Source: JBMOKU01 sp049324315 (GTDB taxonomy: Bacteria > Bacillota > Clostridia > Peptostreptococcales > Thermotaleaceae). Taken from it: DNA of 64,000 nt. The stretch's first letter is position 1. Each line of letters begins with the position of its first letter. A program made the translations under genes and the position numbers. The stretch covers positions 40,696 through 104,695 of the forward strand of contig JBMOKU010000026.1 in assembly GCA_049324315.1 (NCBI GenBank), written 5' to 3'. Below are positions 1-8,084 of the stretch, piece by piece. The notes beneath the pieces were generated by a model, which was not told the DNA's origin, did not search any database, and saw nothing but the letters and a program-made list of their open reading frames with translations.

Positions 1-173
1 ATGATCTGAAACCCGCTCATTTTGTAGATATTATCACTTTCCTTGGGTTCATCCTGAACCAACTGATAGGTGATCCCTGCTCAGGTCTTGATTTTGGGGA
101 AGATTCGAATACTCTTTCCGCTAAATTGGTCTAGCATCTGTGCCTTGGCTGCTTCGGTCACATAGAATTTCAT
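1..173 (-). CDS. HesB-like selenoprotein, 5' part (UGA = Sec31)
   Basis: Reading leftwards from the ATG at 173-171 gives 30 codons, an in-frame TGA (83-81), then at least 26 more open codons up to the window edge. The residues around the stop read KIKT-U-AGITYQL, followed by DEPKESD. This is the pattern of small HesB/IscA-like proteins, in which a Cys or Sec stands before a Gly-rich strand and a DEP motif follows. HesB-like selenoproteins are an established family in Clostridia. An AAGGAG site lies 9 nt before the ATG, and a SECIS-like hairpin begins 18 nt after the TGA. A role in redox or Fe-S/metal handling is inferred from the family. A simple nonsense mutation is the alternative; the 3' end lies outside the window. 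Confidence 0.75.
43..62 (-). promoter_or_regulatory. SECIS-like hairpin downstream of the UGA codon
   Basis: On the minus strand, TTGGTTC pairs with GAACCCAA (one bulged C) around the loop AGGAT. The stem starts 18 nt and the loop 25 nt after the TGA, inside the spacing expected for bacterial SECIS elements, and the loop carries the usual G residues. Folding was done by eye. Confidence 0.55.
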
Positions 174-264
174 GGCTTCACGCTCCTTCCTCAGGCTTTG
201 GTTTTATTGTAACCTCACTATCAAAAAAAGAATGTGACTGGCGTCAAATATGCTTGTTTTTATA

Positions 265-352
265 GATTTACGTCATTTAAAATGGTATTTAGTCCTGCGG
301 GACGGCACGGAGACCGTCCCCTACAAAAGAAAATTCATTCTGTTTTAGAAGC
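265..352. repeat. Dispersed repeat copy A1 (pair of 63778-63864)
   Basis: These 88 bp match a copy near the right end of the window, with one 1-bp indel and a few substitutions. The centre is a hairpin, GGGACGG/CCGTCCC around CACGGAGA, and the right side carries CCCCTAC, a signature shared with other palindromic elements here. No open reading frame belongs to it. Confidence 0.85.
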
Positions 353-370
353 TTATGTCTCTATGAATGC

Positions 371-400
371 AAAAACCGGCTGCTTTCGCAACCGGCTTTT
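371..400 (-). terminator. Rho-independent terminator of htrA
   Basis: The inverted repeat AGCCGGTTGC/GCAGCCGGTT has a GAAA loop and a T-run on the minus strand. It lies directly after the stop codon of the HtrA gene. An A-run on the other side could make it work in both directions. Confidence 0.8.
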
Positions 401-402
401 CA

Positions 403-1650
403 TTAATAGTTACTTGGCGTACTTTCAAGTTTTATTTTAATGGTCATTTTTTCTCCATTTCTGATAATTTTCAGATCTACGCTGTCACCGGGTCTGTACT
501 GATATAGCTGTCTTAGCAGCTGCCCCATAGTGTCGATCTCCTTATCCCCCATGGCTACGATCACGTCTCCACTTCGAAGGTCTGCCTTGGATGCCGGAGA
601 GTTTTTTGAAATCTCTGCAATATATACTCCTTTGTCTATATCAAGGTCTGTTCCTACGGTTTTTTCAAACACATCCACATCTACACCTTTAATGCCCATA
701 TACACTTTGCTAAATTCGCCCTTTTCAATAAACTGGTCAACAATAGGCTTGGCAATATTGATGGGGATGGCGAATCCCAAACCTTCACCGGACTGGATTT
801 TTGCTGTGTTGATTCCGATCACTTCACCTTTTGCATTAAGCAGCGGACCTCCGCTGTTGCCTGGATTGATGGAAGCATCCGTCTGAATCAGTCCTTCAAT
901 GGTATCACTTTGGTCAACGGCTATGCTTCTATTAAGTCCACTAATGATGCCGGATGTCACCGTTCTCTCAAATTGAAGTCCCAGAGGATTTCCGATGGCT
1001 ACCGCCACCTCTCCTACTTCCAATTTGTCTGAATCTCCAAGATCCGCCGCTTTGACGTTGACACCATCCACCTTAATGACCGCCAAATCTAATCTGGAAT
1101 CATTCCACAATATCTTCGCACTTTTTTTGGTGCCATCCTCAAACAGTACATTGACTTCTTCCACATCTCCGTTGTTCACTACGTGGGAGTTCGTCAGAAT
1201 ATATCCCCTGCTGTCTACCACCACACCAGTTCCCACACCGCTGGACTTTCTAGCCCCAAAGAAAAAATCCTGTTGGATACTCTCTGTCGTAATCCCAACA
1301 ACTGATGACATGGCTTTTTGGGCAACGGCTGATACTAAGAAGGCGGTATCCTGAGACTCTACATTGATGGTTTGCTTTACATCATTGCCAAAATAGTCCT
1401 GTGGATAAGGTATCAATTTCCCAAAGATATACACAGGAGCAACATAGCTGGACACGATACCGCCGAGAAGGGCTGCGATCAGTACCGTAGCAATCCATGC
1501 CAAATTCACTGATCTGCGTTTTTTCTCCGGCTTATTCTCTATATAATAAACCGGAGGCTTTTCCACAATCTCTGGTTCTTGTTCTATCAATTCTTGTTCT
1601 TGCTCTACCAGTTCTTCTTGTTCTGTATATTCTTGTTCAAAATTATCCAT
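403..1650 (-). CDS. htrA: HtrA/DegP-type membrane-anchored serine protease
   Basis: This 415-residue protein is a quality-control protease for misfolded proteins outside the membrane. It has an acidic Glu/Gln-rich cytoplasmic tail (1-40), one membrane segment (about 48-75), a trypsin-like domain and a C-terminal PDZ domain (about 310-405). The catalytic triad is visible as H156 (TNSHVV), D188 (RLDLAV) and S266 (GNSGGP). Length and order match Firmicutes HtrA proteins. It lies 81 bp after a histidine kinase gene on the same strand, and three 11-bp-spaced boxes sit in that gap. The arrangement resembles Bacillus CssRS control of htrA, so induction by secretion or envelope stress is the likely regulation. 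An AGGAGG site precedes the ATG. Confidence 0.95.
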   Translation of the reverse strand: MDNFEQEYTEQEELVEQEQELIEQEPEIVEKPPVYYIENKPEKKRRSVNLAWIATVLIAALLGGIVSSYVAPVYIFGKLIPYPQDYFGNDVKQTINVESQDTAFLVSAVAQKAMSSVVGITTESIQQDFFFGARKSSGVGTGVVVDSRGYILTNSHVVNNGDVEEVNVLFEDGTKKSAKILWNDSRLDLAVIKVDGVNVKAADLGDSDKLEVGEVAVAIGNPLGLQFERTVTSGIISGLNRSIAVDQSDTIEGLIQTDASINPGNSGGPLLNAKGEVIGINTAKIQSGEGLGFAIPINIAKPIVDQFIEKGEFSKVYMGIKGVDVDVFEKTVGTDLDIDKGVYIAEISKNSPASKADLRSGDVIVAMGDKEIDTMGQLLRQLYQYRPGDSVDLKIIRNGEKMTIKIKLESTPSNY

Positions 1651-1682
1651 AAAAGAACCTCCTTTTTTCTGTTGATAACTTT

Positions 1683-1727
1683 ATTGTAAAAGAAGGTTTT
1701 TAACAAAATATGAACAGAGTGTGAACA
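1683..1727 (-). promoter_or_regulatory. htrA promoter with three direct-repeat regulator boxes
   Basis: On the minus strand TGTTCA (1727-1722), TGTTCA (1716-1711) and TGTTAA (1705-1700) recur every 11 bp. A -10-like TACAAT follows at 1688-1683. The boxes occupy the place of a -35 element, which itself is poor. This is the geometry of OmpR-family response regulator sites at activated promoters. The regulator encoded at 3150-3839 is the obvious candidate. Confidence 0.6.
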
Positions 1728-1731
1728 ACTA

Positions 1732-3153
1732 TTATTTTTCTTCATCTTCATCCAGAGATAATGTAAATCTAAAGGTGGTACCTTCACCTAACTGGCTTTC
1801 CAGTTTTAATTCTTCTTCATGACTTTCAATGATTTTCTTCACGATATACAAGCCCAATCCTGTCCCTTCCTTGTTTCTGTCCCGGGATTTGTCTGCTTTA
1901 TAAAACTTCTCCCACACGACAGCTTGCTCCTCCTCGGATATACCGATACCATTGTCTTTGATGATGATGTGGGCCTTGGACTCCACAGCACTGCTGGAAA
2001 TCTGGATCTTCCCTTCAGCTCCGATAAATTTCATGGCATTGTCCAAGACATTGGTCAAGACCTGCTCAATGGCATCCTTATCTGCCAAGACCAGTATTTT
2101 ATCTTTTGAAAAATCTAAATGTACTTGGATACCTCTTTTATCTGCCTCTTCATCATACTTCAGAATGGTCCTTCGGATTAATTCATTGATATCGAATCTT
2201 TGTTTGTGTATAGGATACTGCCCGGATTCCATGCGCTGCAAGTCCAGCAGATTGGTAATCAATTTGCTCAGCCGCGAGGTCTCTCGCAAAATGATTTGCA
2301 GATAGTTAGGCTGTTCTTCCTGGGGGACCGTTCCGTCCACAATCCCTTGAACAAAGCCTTTCATTAGGGTTAGAGGAGAACGGAGCTCATGGGCAACTGC
2401 CGAGATGAAGTTCCTTCGGTTTTCTTCTATTCTTTCCAGTTTTTCTGCCATATAATTAAAGGTTTTTGTTACACTGCCGATTTCATCGTCACTTTCTACA
2501 GCCACCCTCTGGCTAAAATCCCCTTCTGCCAAACTTACAGCAGCCTTCCCTATTTGCCGGAGGGGTGAAGACATTCTCTTGGAAACAAAATAGATAACCA
2601 ATAGGGAGATGCCTAGAGAAATACCCATGGCTGTCCAAATGATGATATGAACTTCCCGTAAGGTATTGGTGATATCATATAACGGCGCATGCATAATGAT
2701 GGCATTTACGACCTTACCGTTGATAAAAATAGGCATCCCCACTGTGAGCATCGGTGTGTTCCATGCTTCTTGAAATACCCCCTTCTTAACAATGATCTTA
2801 CCTTTTAAAACCTCTATCATTTCTTTCTCTGTGATCTGTTTGCCGATCCATTCCTTTTCATTGCTGGACACACCATAAATGATACCCGCCCTGTCTAAAA
2901 CCCAAATCCGGGTGTTCAGGAAACGTTCCACAGATTGAAGCTCAAGATTTAACCGTTCTTTGGTGATATAGCCGTTCAGGTAATCAACCACCAGATCATT
3001 GATCTTATCGCCTTCTTCAACCAAGAGTTTTTCTTGATGACGGAAATAGTAGTTGCTAAACATTTGTGAAAATAAGAGGCCCAAAACCAGAAAACTGACA
3101 ACAATGATCCCAACATATGCAACCATCAGTTTTTTGAAAACAGTATTCATCAT
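1732..3153 (-). CDS. Sensor histidine kinase (HAMP, HisKA, HATPase)
   Basis: This 473-residue membrane kinase has a first membrane segment at about 9-30, an extracytoplasmic sensor domain (about 35-165), a second segment (about 168-190), HAMP, then HisKA with phospho-acceptor H255 (AVAHELRSP). The ATPase domain has an N box (NVLDNAMKF) and G boxes (DNGIGI, GTGLGLYIV). Its ATG overlaps the stop of the response regulator gene as ATGA, so the pair is translationally coupled. With HtrA next door, a role in sensing envelope or secretion stress is inferred. The sensor domain gives no clear hint of its ligand. Confidence 0.95.
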   Translation of the reverse strand: MMNTVFKKLMVAYVGIIVVSFLVLGLLFSQMFSNYYFRHQEKLLVEEGDKINDLVVDYLNGYITKERLNLELQSVERFLNTRIWVLDRAGIIYGVSSNEKEWIGKQITEKEMIEVLKGKIIVKKGVFQEAWNTPMLTVGMPIFINGKVVNAIIMHAPLYDITNTLREVHIIIWTAMGISLGISLLVIYFVSKRMSSPLRQIGKAAVSLAEGDFSQRVAVESDDEIGSVTKTFNYMAEKLERIEENRRNFISAVAHELRSPLTLMKGFVQGIVDGTVPQEEQPNYLQIILRETSRLSKLITNLLDLQRMESGQYPIHKQRFDINELIRRTILKYDEEADKRGIQVHLDFSKDKILVLADKDAIEQVLTNVLDNAMKFIGAEGKIQISSSAVESKAHIIIKDNGIGISEEEQAVVWEKFYKADKSRDRNKEGTGLGLYIVKKIIESHEEELKLESQLGEGTTFRFTLSLDEDEEK

Positions 3154-3839
3154 GTCTCCCTCACCTCAAACTTGTACCCCACACCCCAAACCGTCTTGAT
3201 TTGGTATTGATCTTCCAGTGGAGACAACTTTTCTCTCAGTCTTTTGATATGGACATCTACTGTCCTGTTGTCTCCGTCAAAATCAAAGCCCCAAATATTT
3301 TCAATCAGCTGCTCCCGGGTAAATACTCTGTTTTGATTCTTCACCAGAAAATACAACAATTCCATTTCCTTTGGCGGCAGTTCCAGGGGTTCACCCTTGA
3401 TTTTTACAGTATAATAATCCATATCCACCAGCAGTCCGGGAAGGACAATCTGATGGGCGGATACAAGCTGCTTGTTGGTTCTCCTGAGTACAGCATCGAT
3501 CCTGGCTACCAGCTCCTTTGGATCAAAGGGCTTTACCATATAATCATCAGCTCCCATCCGCAGACCCAGTACCTTGTCAAAGGTTTCGCCTTTGGCTGTC
3601 AGCATGATGATAGGCACATCGCTGATCTTCTTTAATTCGCGACAAACCTCCCATCCGTCCATTTGAGGAAGCATGATATCTAGAATAACAAGGGCAGGAG
3701 TCTCTTCCCGAAACCTTTCTATGGCCTTTATACCATCGTGAGCCGTCACCACATCATATCCTTCTTTTTTCAGATACATCCGGATTAAGTCACAGATATA
3801 ATAATCATCATCCACTACCAGTATTTTTTTATCCGTCAC
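3150..3839 (-). CDS. OmpR/PhoB-family response regulator
   Basis: This 229-residue DNA-binding response regulator is the partner of the kinase at 1732-3153. The receiver domain (about 4-117) has the acidic pocket VVDDD, phospho-acceptor D54 (VILDIMLP) and the conserved Lys in MVKPFDP. A winged-helix output domain follows (about 130-226, ending VWGVGYKFE). The start is GTG, overlapping the stop of the upstream lytic transglycosylase gene as GTGA. Likely targets include htrA, given the tandem boxes upstream of it; autoregulation is not visible. Confidence 0.95.
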   Translation of the reverse strand: MTDKKILVVDDDYYICDLIRMYLKKEGYDVVTAHDGIKAIERFREETPALVILDIMLPQMDGWEVCRELKKISDVPIIMLTAKGETFDKVLGLRMGADDYMVKPFDPKELVARIDAVLRRTNKQLVSAHQIVLPGLLVDMDYYTVKIKGEPLELPPKEMELLYFLVKNQNRVFTREQLIENIWGFDFDGDNRTVDVHIKRLREKLSPLEDQYQIKTVWGVGYKFEVRET

Positions 3840-4747
3840 CGATTGTTCTCTCCTTTCTCACCGTCGAGAACCTCATATTTTTTCATTTTTTCCAATACGC
3901 TTTGAGAATATTGGGTTTTATAGGTGTTATGTTCTACAAAATAATCCTTTGCTTTATAATACCCTCGATTATACTCCGTAAAAATCCTGTGGTAATTGTC
4001 GGGGTAAGCCTTCATCAAATGCCCCAGATAGATGGTACCCAATCCGATGTTATAGTCTTCTTCAAAAATTCTACTTTTATCATAGACGATACCATAAGTC
4101 TCACCAAATTTGCTGCACAGCCACGCCTCCGTCTCAGGTATGATCTGCATTAATCCTCTATCCTGACTTTTCCCTACGGCATTTTTATCAAAATTGCTTT
4201 CCTGCTCAATAACTGCCAAAACCATACTGATGGGGACCCCTGTCTTTTCATGATAATAAAGGACTGCCTCCACACCCTTATCGGATAAATCAGTCATCTC
4301 CTTTATACTTTCTATCCTTGGATCAATAGCAGGCTTTTCTTGGTTAGCCTTTGCATGAAAGCTTGGCAGTTTTAGCTTGTCGATCCAACGCTTCCATGCA
4401 GCAGAAAGACGGGACCAATCGAAAGTACTCTTTTTCTCTTTTTCCATATCTATCTTATTTTCTTTTTCAAGAGCTTTCTTTTTCTCCTCTTCAAGGGCTT
4501 TTCTCTTTTCTTCTTCAAGCGCCTTTCTTTTTTCCTCTTCGAGTGCTTTCTCTTTTTCTTTTTCAAGGGCTTTCTCTTTTTCTTCTTCAAGTGCTATCTT
4601 TTTTTCAGAATTAACTTTTTCTTTATACCGGTTGTCTAGAAAGGCCATAATTTCGTCGCCAAAAAATATAGCCGTTCCAAGTGCCAGAGCCAGTTCAATC
4701 ACTACAATCATTAAGATAAACCATATATATTGCTTAACGTTTTTCAC
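3836..4747 (-). CDS. Membrane-anchored SLT lytic transglycosylase with charged repeats
   Basis: This 303-residue protein cuts peptidoglycan glycan strands. It has an N-terminal membrane segment (about 8-30), a Lys/Glu-rich helical stalk of KALEEEK-type repeats (about 51-100), and a C-terminal soluble-lytic-transglycosylase domain (about 148-280). The catalytic Glu is E183 in EQESNF, followed by the family motif GLMQIIPET. The stalk probably forms a rigid helix or coiled coil reaching through the wall. It is the first gene of a tightly overlapping set with the two-component system, so wall turnover and stress sensing are probably co-expressed. The repeats are encoded by near-identical DNA units, so copy number may vary between strains. 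Confidence 0.9.
   Translation of the reverse strand: MKNVKQYIWFILMIVVIELALALGTAIFFGDEIMAFLDNRYKEKVNSEKKIALEEEKEKALEKEKEKALEEEKRKALEEEKRKALEEEKKKALEKENKIDMEKEKKSTFDWSRLSAAWKRWIDKLKLPSFHAKANQEKPAIDPRIESIKEMTDLSDKGVEAVLYYHEKTGVPISMVLAVIEQESNFDKNAVGKSQDRGLMQIIPETEAWLCSKFGETYGIVYDKSRIFEEDYNIGLGTIYLGHLMKAYPDNYHRIFTEYNRGYYKAKDYFVEHNTYKTQYSQSVLEKMKKYEVLDGEKGENNR
4454..4597 (-). repeat. In-gene tandem repeats of about 24 bp
   Basis: About six units coding for the octapeptide family KALEEEKR/KALEKEKE lie inside the lytic transglycosylase gene. Units differ by a few bases, mostly keeping the Lys/Glu pattern. Such arrays can expand or contract by slippage without breaking the frame. Confidence 0.8.
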
Positions 4748-4876
4748 CGGATACCGCTCCTTATGTTAGGAGTATTGTCGGAAAAAATACCTGACCCGGT
4801 AAATAATTCTACAAAACTTTCAAAACTCTTGCAAAGAAATATTGGAATTTTTTTCATGATTAAATTTTGAATAAAA

Positions 4877-4943
4877 CGGGCGAACACTGTTCGCCCCTAG
4901 TACAATTATGTTATTCACAGAAGTTTTTGGCAAGCTATTTCCT
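4877..4943. repeat. Dispersed palindromic element copy B1
   Basis: The palindrome CGGGCGAAC/GTTCGCCC ends in CCCCTAG and is followed by CACAGAAG...GCTATTTCCT. The same flank occurs after the palindromes near 28.54 kb and 44.76 kb. It lies between the lytic transglycosylase promoter region and the 3' end of the dehydrogenase gene. Confidence 0.65.
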
Positions 4944-4955
4944 TAATGAAAAGAA

Positions 4956-4982
4956 AAAAGAAAAATCCTATAGAAGGATTTT
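4956..4982 (-). terminator. Terminator of the dehydrogenase gene
   Basis: On the minus strand AAAATCCT pairs with AGGATTTT and runs into TTCTTTTTT. It begins 14 bp after the stop codon of the gene at 4996. Confidence 0.65.
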
Positions 4983-4995
4983 CATTCTCGTTGCT

Positions 4996-6135
4996 TCATA
5001 CAAACAGCAGCTCCTGATGCTCTTTTTCAAAATGTGCCAGTGTTCCTCTGTACAAAGCCCGTTCATGGAGATTACTGCTTTCTATTCTAATGTTATGTCC
5101 CTTTGTTAATACGATCTTGATAAAAGGCCACAGCTGTTTTTCATAGACGGCCATGGATTCCATCGGCAGTACACCGGGCCATCCGCTGCAGCTTACAGTC
5201 ACCCTTCGGTATTTTGTGCTGACTTCTTTAGGTATCTGTTCATATTCCTCTGCATCCTTTTCAAATACATACTTTTTCAGGTTTCCGGTGGGAAGTCCTT
5301 CTATCCCTTTAACTTGAATAGGTTTAACCGAGGTATCATAGGGATCGACGGTTAGATCTAATATGATGGCTTCCTCTTTCAAATATTGTAGACGCTCGTT
5401 GGGAATGATGATCTGTGAAAAATCCCAACGTCTTGTAGCATCAACAAGAAGATCTGTTTCAGAGAAAATAGGCTTTAATGCATCATGATACATGGTTATA
5501 TCCTTTCCTAGATACTGTACCATAACGCCAGAAGCCTCTTCATTTCTCAGCCTTTCTAAAAGACTGGCATCCCCCAGTTCCATACAGGCCTTTCCAGCTT
5601 GTATCCCCAGATTTCCCATCCCTATGATGGTTACACGAAAGGGAACTCTATCCTTTGAAAAAAAGTCTTTTCTTCTTTTTGCCATCTCCTGAAATGCTGT
5701 TCTAACGCCCCCTAGTGCAGTGAGCTCATAACTAACTACCATTCTGTTGTTTTCATCATCTGCTACCGCATCCATGGAATATCCGTATATCCCTTTCGTT
5801 TTCAGCTTATTGACAAGGCCTGGCCTTGATTCATAATGGAGCATGGACATCAGTCCGGATCCAGCCTTCATATTCTCCAATTCTTCCACATCCGGTGCTT
5901 TAAGAATAATCACAAAATCCTGCTTATATGCATCCTCTTTGGAAACAAAATGTATTCGTTCGCTAACAGCTCGATAGGCTTCCTCTTCAATACCCATCTC
6001 TTTTCCATAACCATATTCTAAATAAATGTCTACGTCATATTGGTTGAGCAGCTCAACAAAACCGGGTAGAAATGCTCTTTTTTCTCCGGGAACATTATGT
6101 ATTTTAGGCAAACCAACGGTTCTGATTCTTCCCAT
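4996..6135 (-). CDS. AlaDH/PNT-family NAD(P)-dependent dehydrogenase
   Basis: This 379-residue protein belongs to the alanine dehydrogenase / transhydrogenase alpha family. The N-terminal substrate domain (about 1-140) includes the family-type PGEKRAFLP segment, and a Rossmann domain has the dinucleotide loop IGMGNLG (about 171-177). Family members include alanine dehydrogenase and N5-(carboxyethyl)ornithine synthase; the sequence alone does not separate these, so the substrate is left open. AGGAG lies 9 nt before the ATG. It follows asrC on the same strand, but a terminator separates them, so it is probably its own unit. Confidence 0.75.
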   Translation of the reverse strand: MGRIRTVGLPKIHNVPGEKRAFLPGFVELLNQYDVDIYLEYGYGKEMGIEEEAYRAVSERIHFVSKEDAYKQDFVIILKAPDVEELENMKAGSGLMSMLHYESRPGLVNKLKTKGIYGYSMDAVADDENNRMVVSYELTALGGVRTAFQEMAKRRKDFFSKDRVPFRVTIIGMGNLGIQAGKACMELGDASLLERLRNEEASGVMVQYLGKDITMYHDALKPIFSETDLLVDATRRWDFSQIIIPNERLQYLKEEAIILDLTVDPYDTSVKPIQVKGIEGLPTGNLKKYVFEKDAEEYEQIPKEVSTKYRRVTVSCSGWPGVLPMESMAVYEKQLWPFIKIVLTKGHNIRIESSNLHERALYRGTLAHFEKEHQELLFV

Positions 6136-6198
6136 CGTTTCACGCTCCTAACATCAACATCCTTTATTTTAGTATCTCCCATCTTTTTCGTTTCATGA

Positions 6199-6236
6199 AA
6201 AAACCATTGAAACAATAAAATGCTTCAATGGTTTTT
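6199..6236 (-). terminator. Terminator of the asr operon
   Basis: AAAACCATTGAA pairs with TTCAATGGTTTT, with a T-run on the minus strand. It lies 23 bp after the asrC stop codon and upstream of the dehydrogenase gene. Confidence 0.8.
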
Positions 6237-6258
6237 CTTAAATCTTGAATTTTTTTAT

Positions 6259-7266
6259 CTATTCTCCGGTTTTATGAAAGTACACATTCCTTTCATATTT
6301 ATATCCACCGAAATCAATTTGGGAGGCAACTTGGGCTTTAGGACCAAGCTTAACATCCTTTAGCGCATATTCCTTAAACACGTTATAACCCATTCTGTCC
6401 ACGATATAGCCAATGTGCTCCTTACCTCCCGGTGCATCCTTCTCGATATAGTCTTCTATGAAATCATAGGTGTTTTGGATAACCTTAATCACGGTTTCTT
6501 CGTCTACCCATTTTAGGAAAGGCTGGGCCAATCTTGGATTTCTTTTTCCTGTTCTACCCATAATAACCACATTGTAGAACTTTTCAGGATTCCTTGACCA
6601 GGCTCCCGTAGGGCACTTCAAGATGCATTCCCCGCATCCGATACATCGATCCTCATCCCGCTTCACTTTATAGTTTTCCATTCGCAATGCGCCGGTTACT
6701 CTTTTCTTGCAGTTCTTCACACATGCTTCACAGCCTACACACCGGTAGGAGTCATACACAGGCTCCACCTGTCCAATGATTCCAAAGTCCTGCATGTGTG
6801 CTTTGATACAGTCATTCGGACATCCGGTACAGGCAATTTTCACATGCCGGTCGTTGGGGAAAATAGCCTTTTCAATTTTGATTGCTAGATCCGTTGTTTG
6901 GTAGTTGGCAAAAGGACATACCTTGTTTCCAATACAAGCTGAGACATTTCTGGTCCCTGCTGCAGGATATCCTGCTTCAATATCATCAATGGCAACGCCA
7001 TAATCCAGCTCCAGCCCCTGTAAAATAGGGGCAATCATGCTATTGATCTCCGGGATCTTATCGAAATCAATTTCCGGTATTTCAAAGCCCTGACGTATGG
7101 TAATATGAACGCTTCCATCTCCATATTTTTCTGCCACTTCCTTGATGATGTCAAAATATTTGGCTTCCAAATGTCCGCCCGGAACCCTGATTCTCAATGC
7201 TGTCTTTCCTCTTACCTTTGTTATTCTATAGGCATTTTTCTTGATCTTTTTTGCGTTGATGGACAT
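6259..7266 (-). CDS. asrC: Anaerobic sulfite reductase subunit C
   Basis: This 335-residue subunit is the siroheme and Fe-S catalytic part of the NADH-dependent enzyme that reduces sulfite to sulfide. C111, C117, C149 and C153 form the C-X5-C...C-X3-C siroheme/[4Fe-4S] motif. Two ferredoxin-type sets follow (C176/179/182/186 and C208/211/214/218); the first has Lys-Lys where Pro is usual. Length is normal for AsrC. It is last in the channel-asrA-asrB-asrC set, 17 bp after asrB. Confidence 0.95.
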   Translation of the reverse strand: MSINAKKIKKNAYRITKVRGKTALRIRVPGGHLEAKYFDIIKEVAEKYGDGSVHITIRQGFEIPEIDFDKIPEINSMIAPILQGLELDYGVAIDDIEAGYPAAGTRNVSACIGNKVCPFANYQTTDLAIKIEKAIFPNDRHVKIACTGCPNDCIKAHMQDFGIIGQVEPVYDSYRCVGCEACVKNCKKRVTGALRMENYKVKRDEDRCIGCGECILKCPTGAWSRNPEKFYNVVIMGRTGKRNPRLAQPFLKWVDEETVIKVIQNTYDFIEDYIEKDAPGGKEHIGYIVDRMGYNVFKEYALKDVKLGPKAQVASQIDFGGYKYERNVYFHKTGE

Positions 7267-7283
7267 AGTCTTTCCTCCCCCCT

Positions 7284-8081
7284 TTAATCAATCAATTGTT
7301 TGGCCTTTGTATAGTTGAACACCGGACCTTCCAAACACACATAGGTTTCATCAATTTTACAGTGTCCACACTTACCGATGCCACAGCTCATCTTTCTCTC
7401 GAAGGAAACCCATATCTTTTCTTCAGGAACACCCAGTTTTAAAAACTCTAATCCTGTAAATTTCATCATTAAAGGCGGTCCCACAATAATAACTTCAAAA
7501 TTCTGATCTTGTGGCAGTTCCATTTCTGAAACATATTTGGTGATCAACCCCACATTTCCTTGCCAGAGTTCATCACCTTTGTCTACAGTTAATGTAACCT
7601 GGAATTTATCATTACCCTGCCATGCTTTGATCTCATCAGCAAAAAGGATATCACGAGGGGACTTGAAGCCTATAAATAGGTTCAGTTCTTCAATTTCATG
7701 GGAATTATGATGAAAATAGTTGATGATACTTTTCACTGGTGCCAGTCCCGTACCTCCGACAGCAATAATTAGACGCTTGCCTTTATAGTGCTCAAGGGGG
7801 AACCCATTCCCATAAGGTCCTCTTAAGAACATAAAATCTCCCGGTTTTAATTCATGAAGATAGTCCGTTACCTTCCCGACTCTTCGAATGGTCATATCGA
7901 TATATCCATCCCCAAAATCACTGATCGATATGGGTGCTTCACCGATCTTCGGTATGGATACCTCTACAAATTGACCATTGTTTGGCTTCTGATCATAAGC
8001 TAATCGATAGGTATAGTCAATGTCTGTTTGTTTCTGTATAGTAAGAATTTCATATTTTTTCGGTATATATGGATTTGTCAT
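7284..8081 (-). CDS. asrB: Anaerobic sulfite reductase subunit B (flavoprotein)
   Basis: This 265-residue protein is of the ferredoxin-NAD(P)H reductase type. An FAD-binding barrel (FLRGPYGNGFPL) is followed by an NAD-binding region (AVGGTGLAPVKSI) and a C-terminal Cys cluster (CGIGKCGHC...C) that holds a [2Fe-2S] centre. It passes electrons from NADH towards AsrA and AsrC. It starts 3 bp after asrA stops. Confidence 0.95.
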   Translation of the reverse strand: MTNPYIPKKYEILTIQKQTDIDYTYRLAYDQKPNNGQFVEVSIPKIGEAPISISDFGDGYIDMTIRRVGKVTDYLHELKPGDFMFLRGPYGNGFPLEHYKGKRLIIAVGGTGLAPVKSIINYFHHNSHEIEELNLFIGFKSPRDILFADEIKAWQGNDKFQVTLTVDKGDELWQGNVGLITKYVSEMELPQDQNFEVIIVGPPLMMKFTGLEFLKLGVPEEKIWVSFERKMSCGIGKCGHCKIDETYVCLEGPVFNYTKAKQLID

Positions 8082-8084
8082 GAT

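Noticed and set aside
234..440. 68-codon plus-strand frame across the left repeat and terminator
   Set aside because: It is made of the dispersed repeat and the htrA terminator, with no ribosome site and no protein-like composition.
1605..1787. 60-codon minus-strand frame across the htrA promoter
   Set aside because: It overlaps the ends of two well-supported genes and the promoter boxes; no ribosome site.
6136..6258. dehydrogenase gene as part of the asr operon
   Set aside because: A strong terminator lies between asrC and this gene, so co-transcription is not the default reading.
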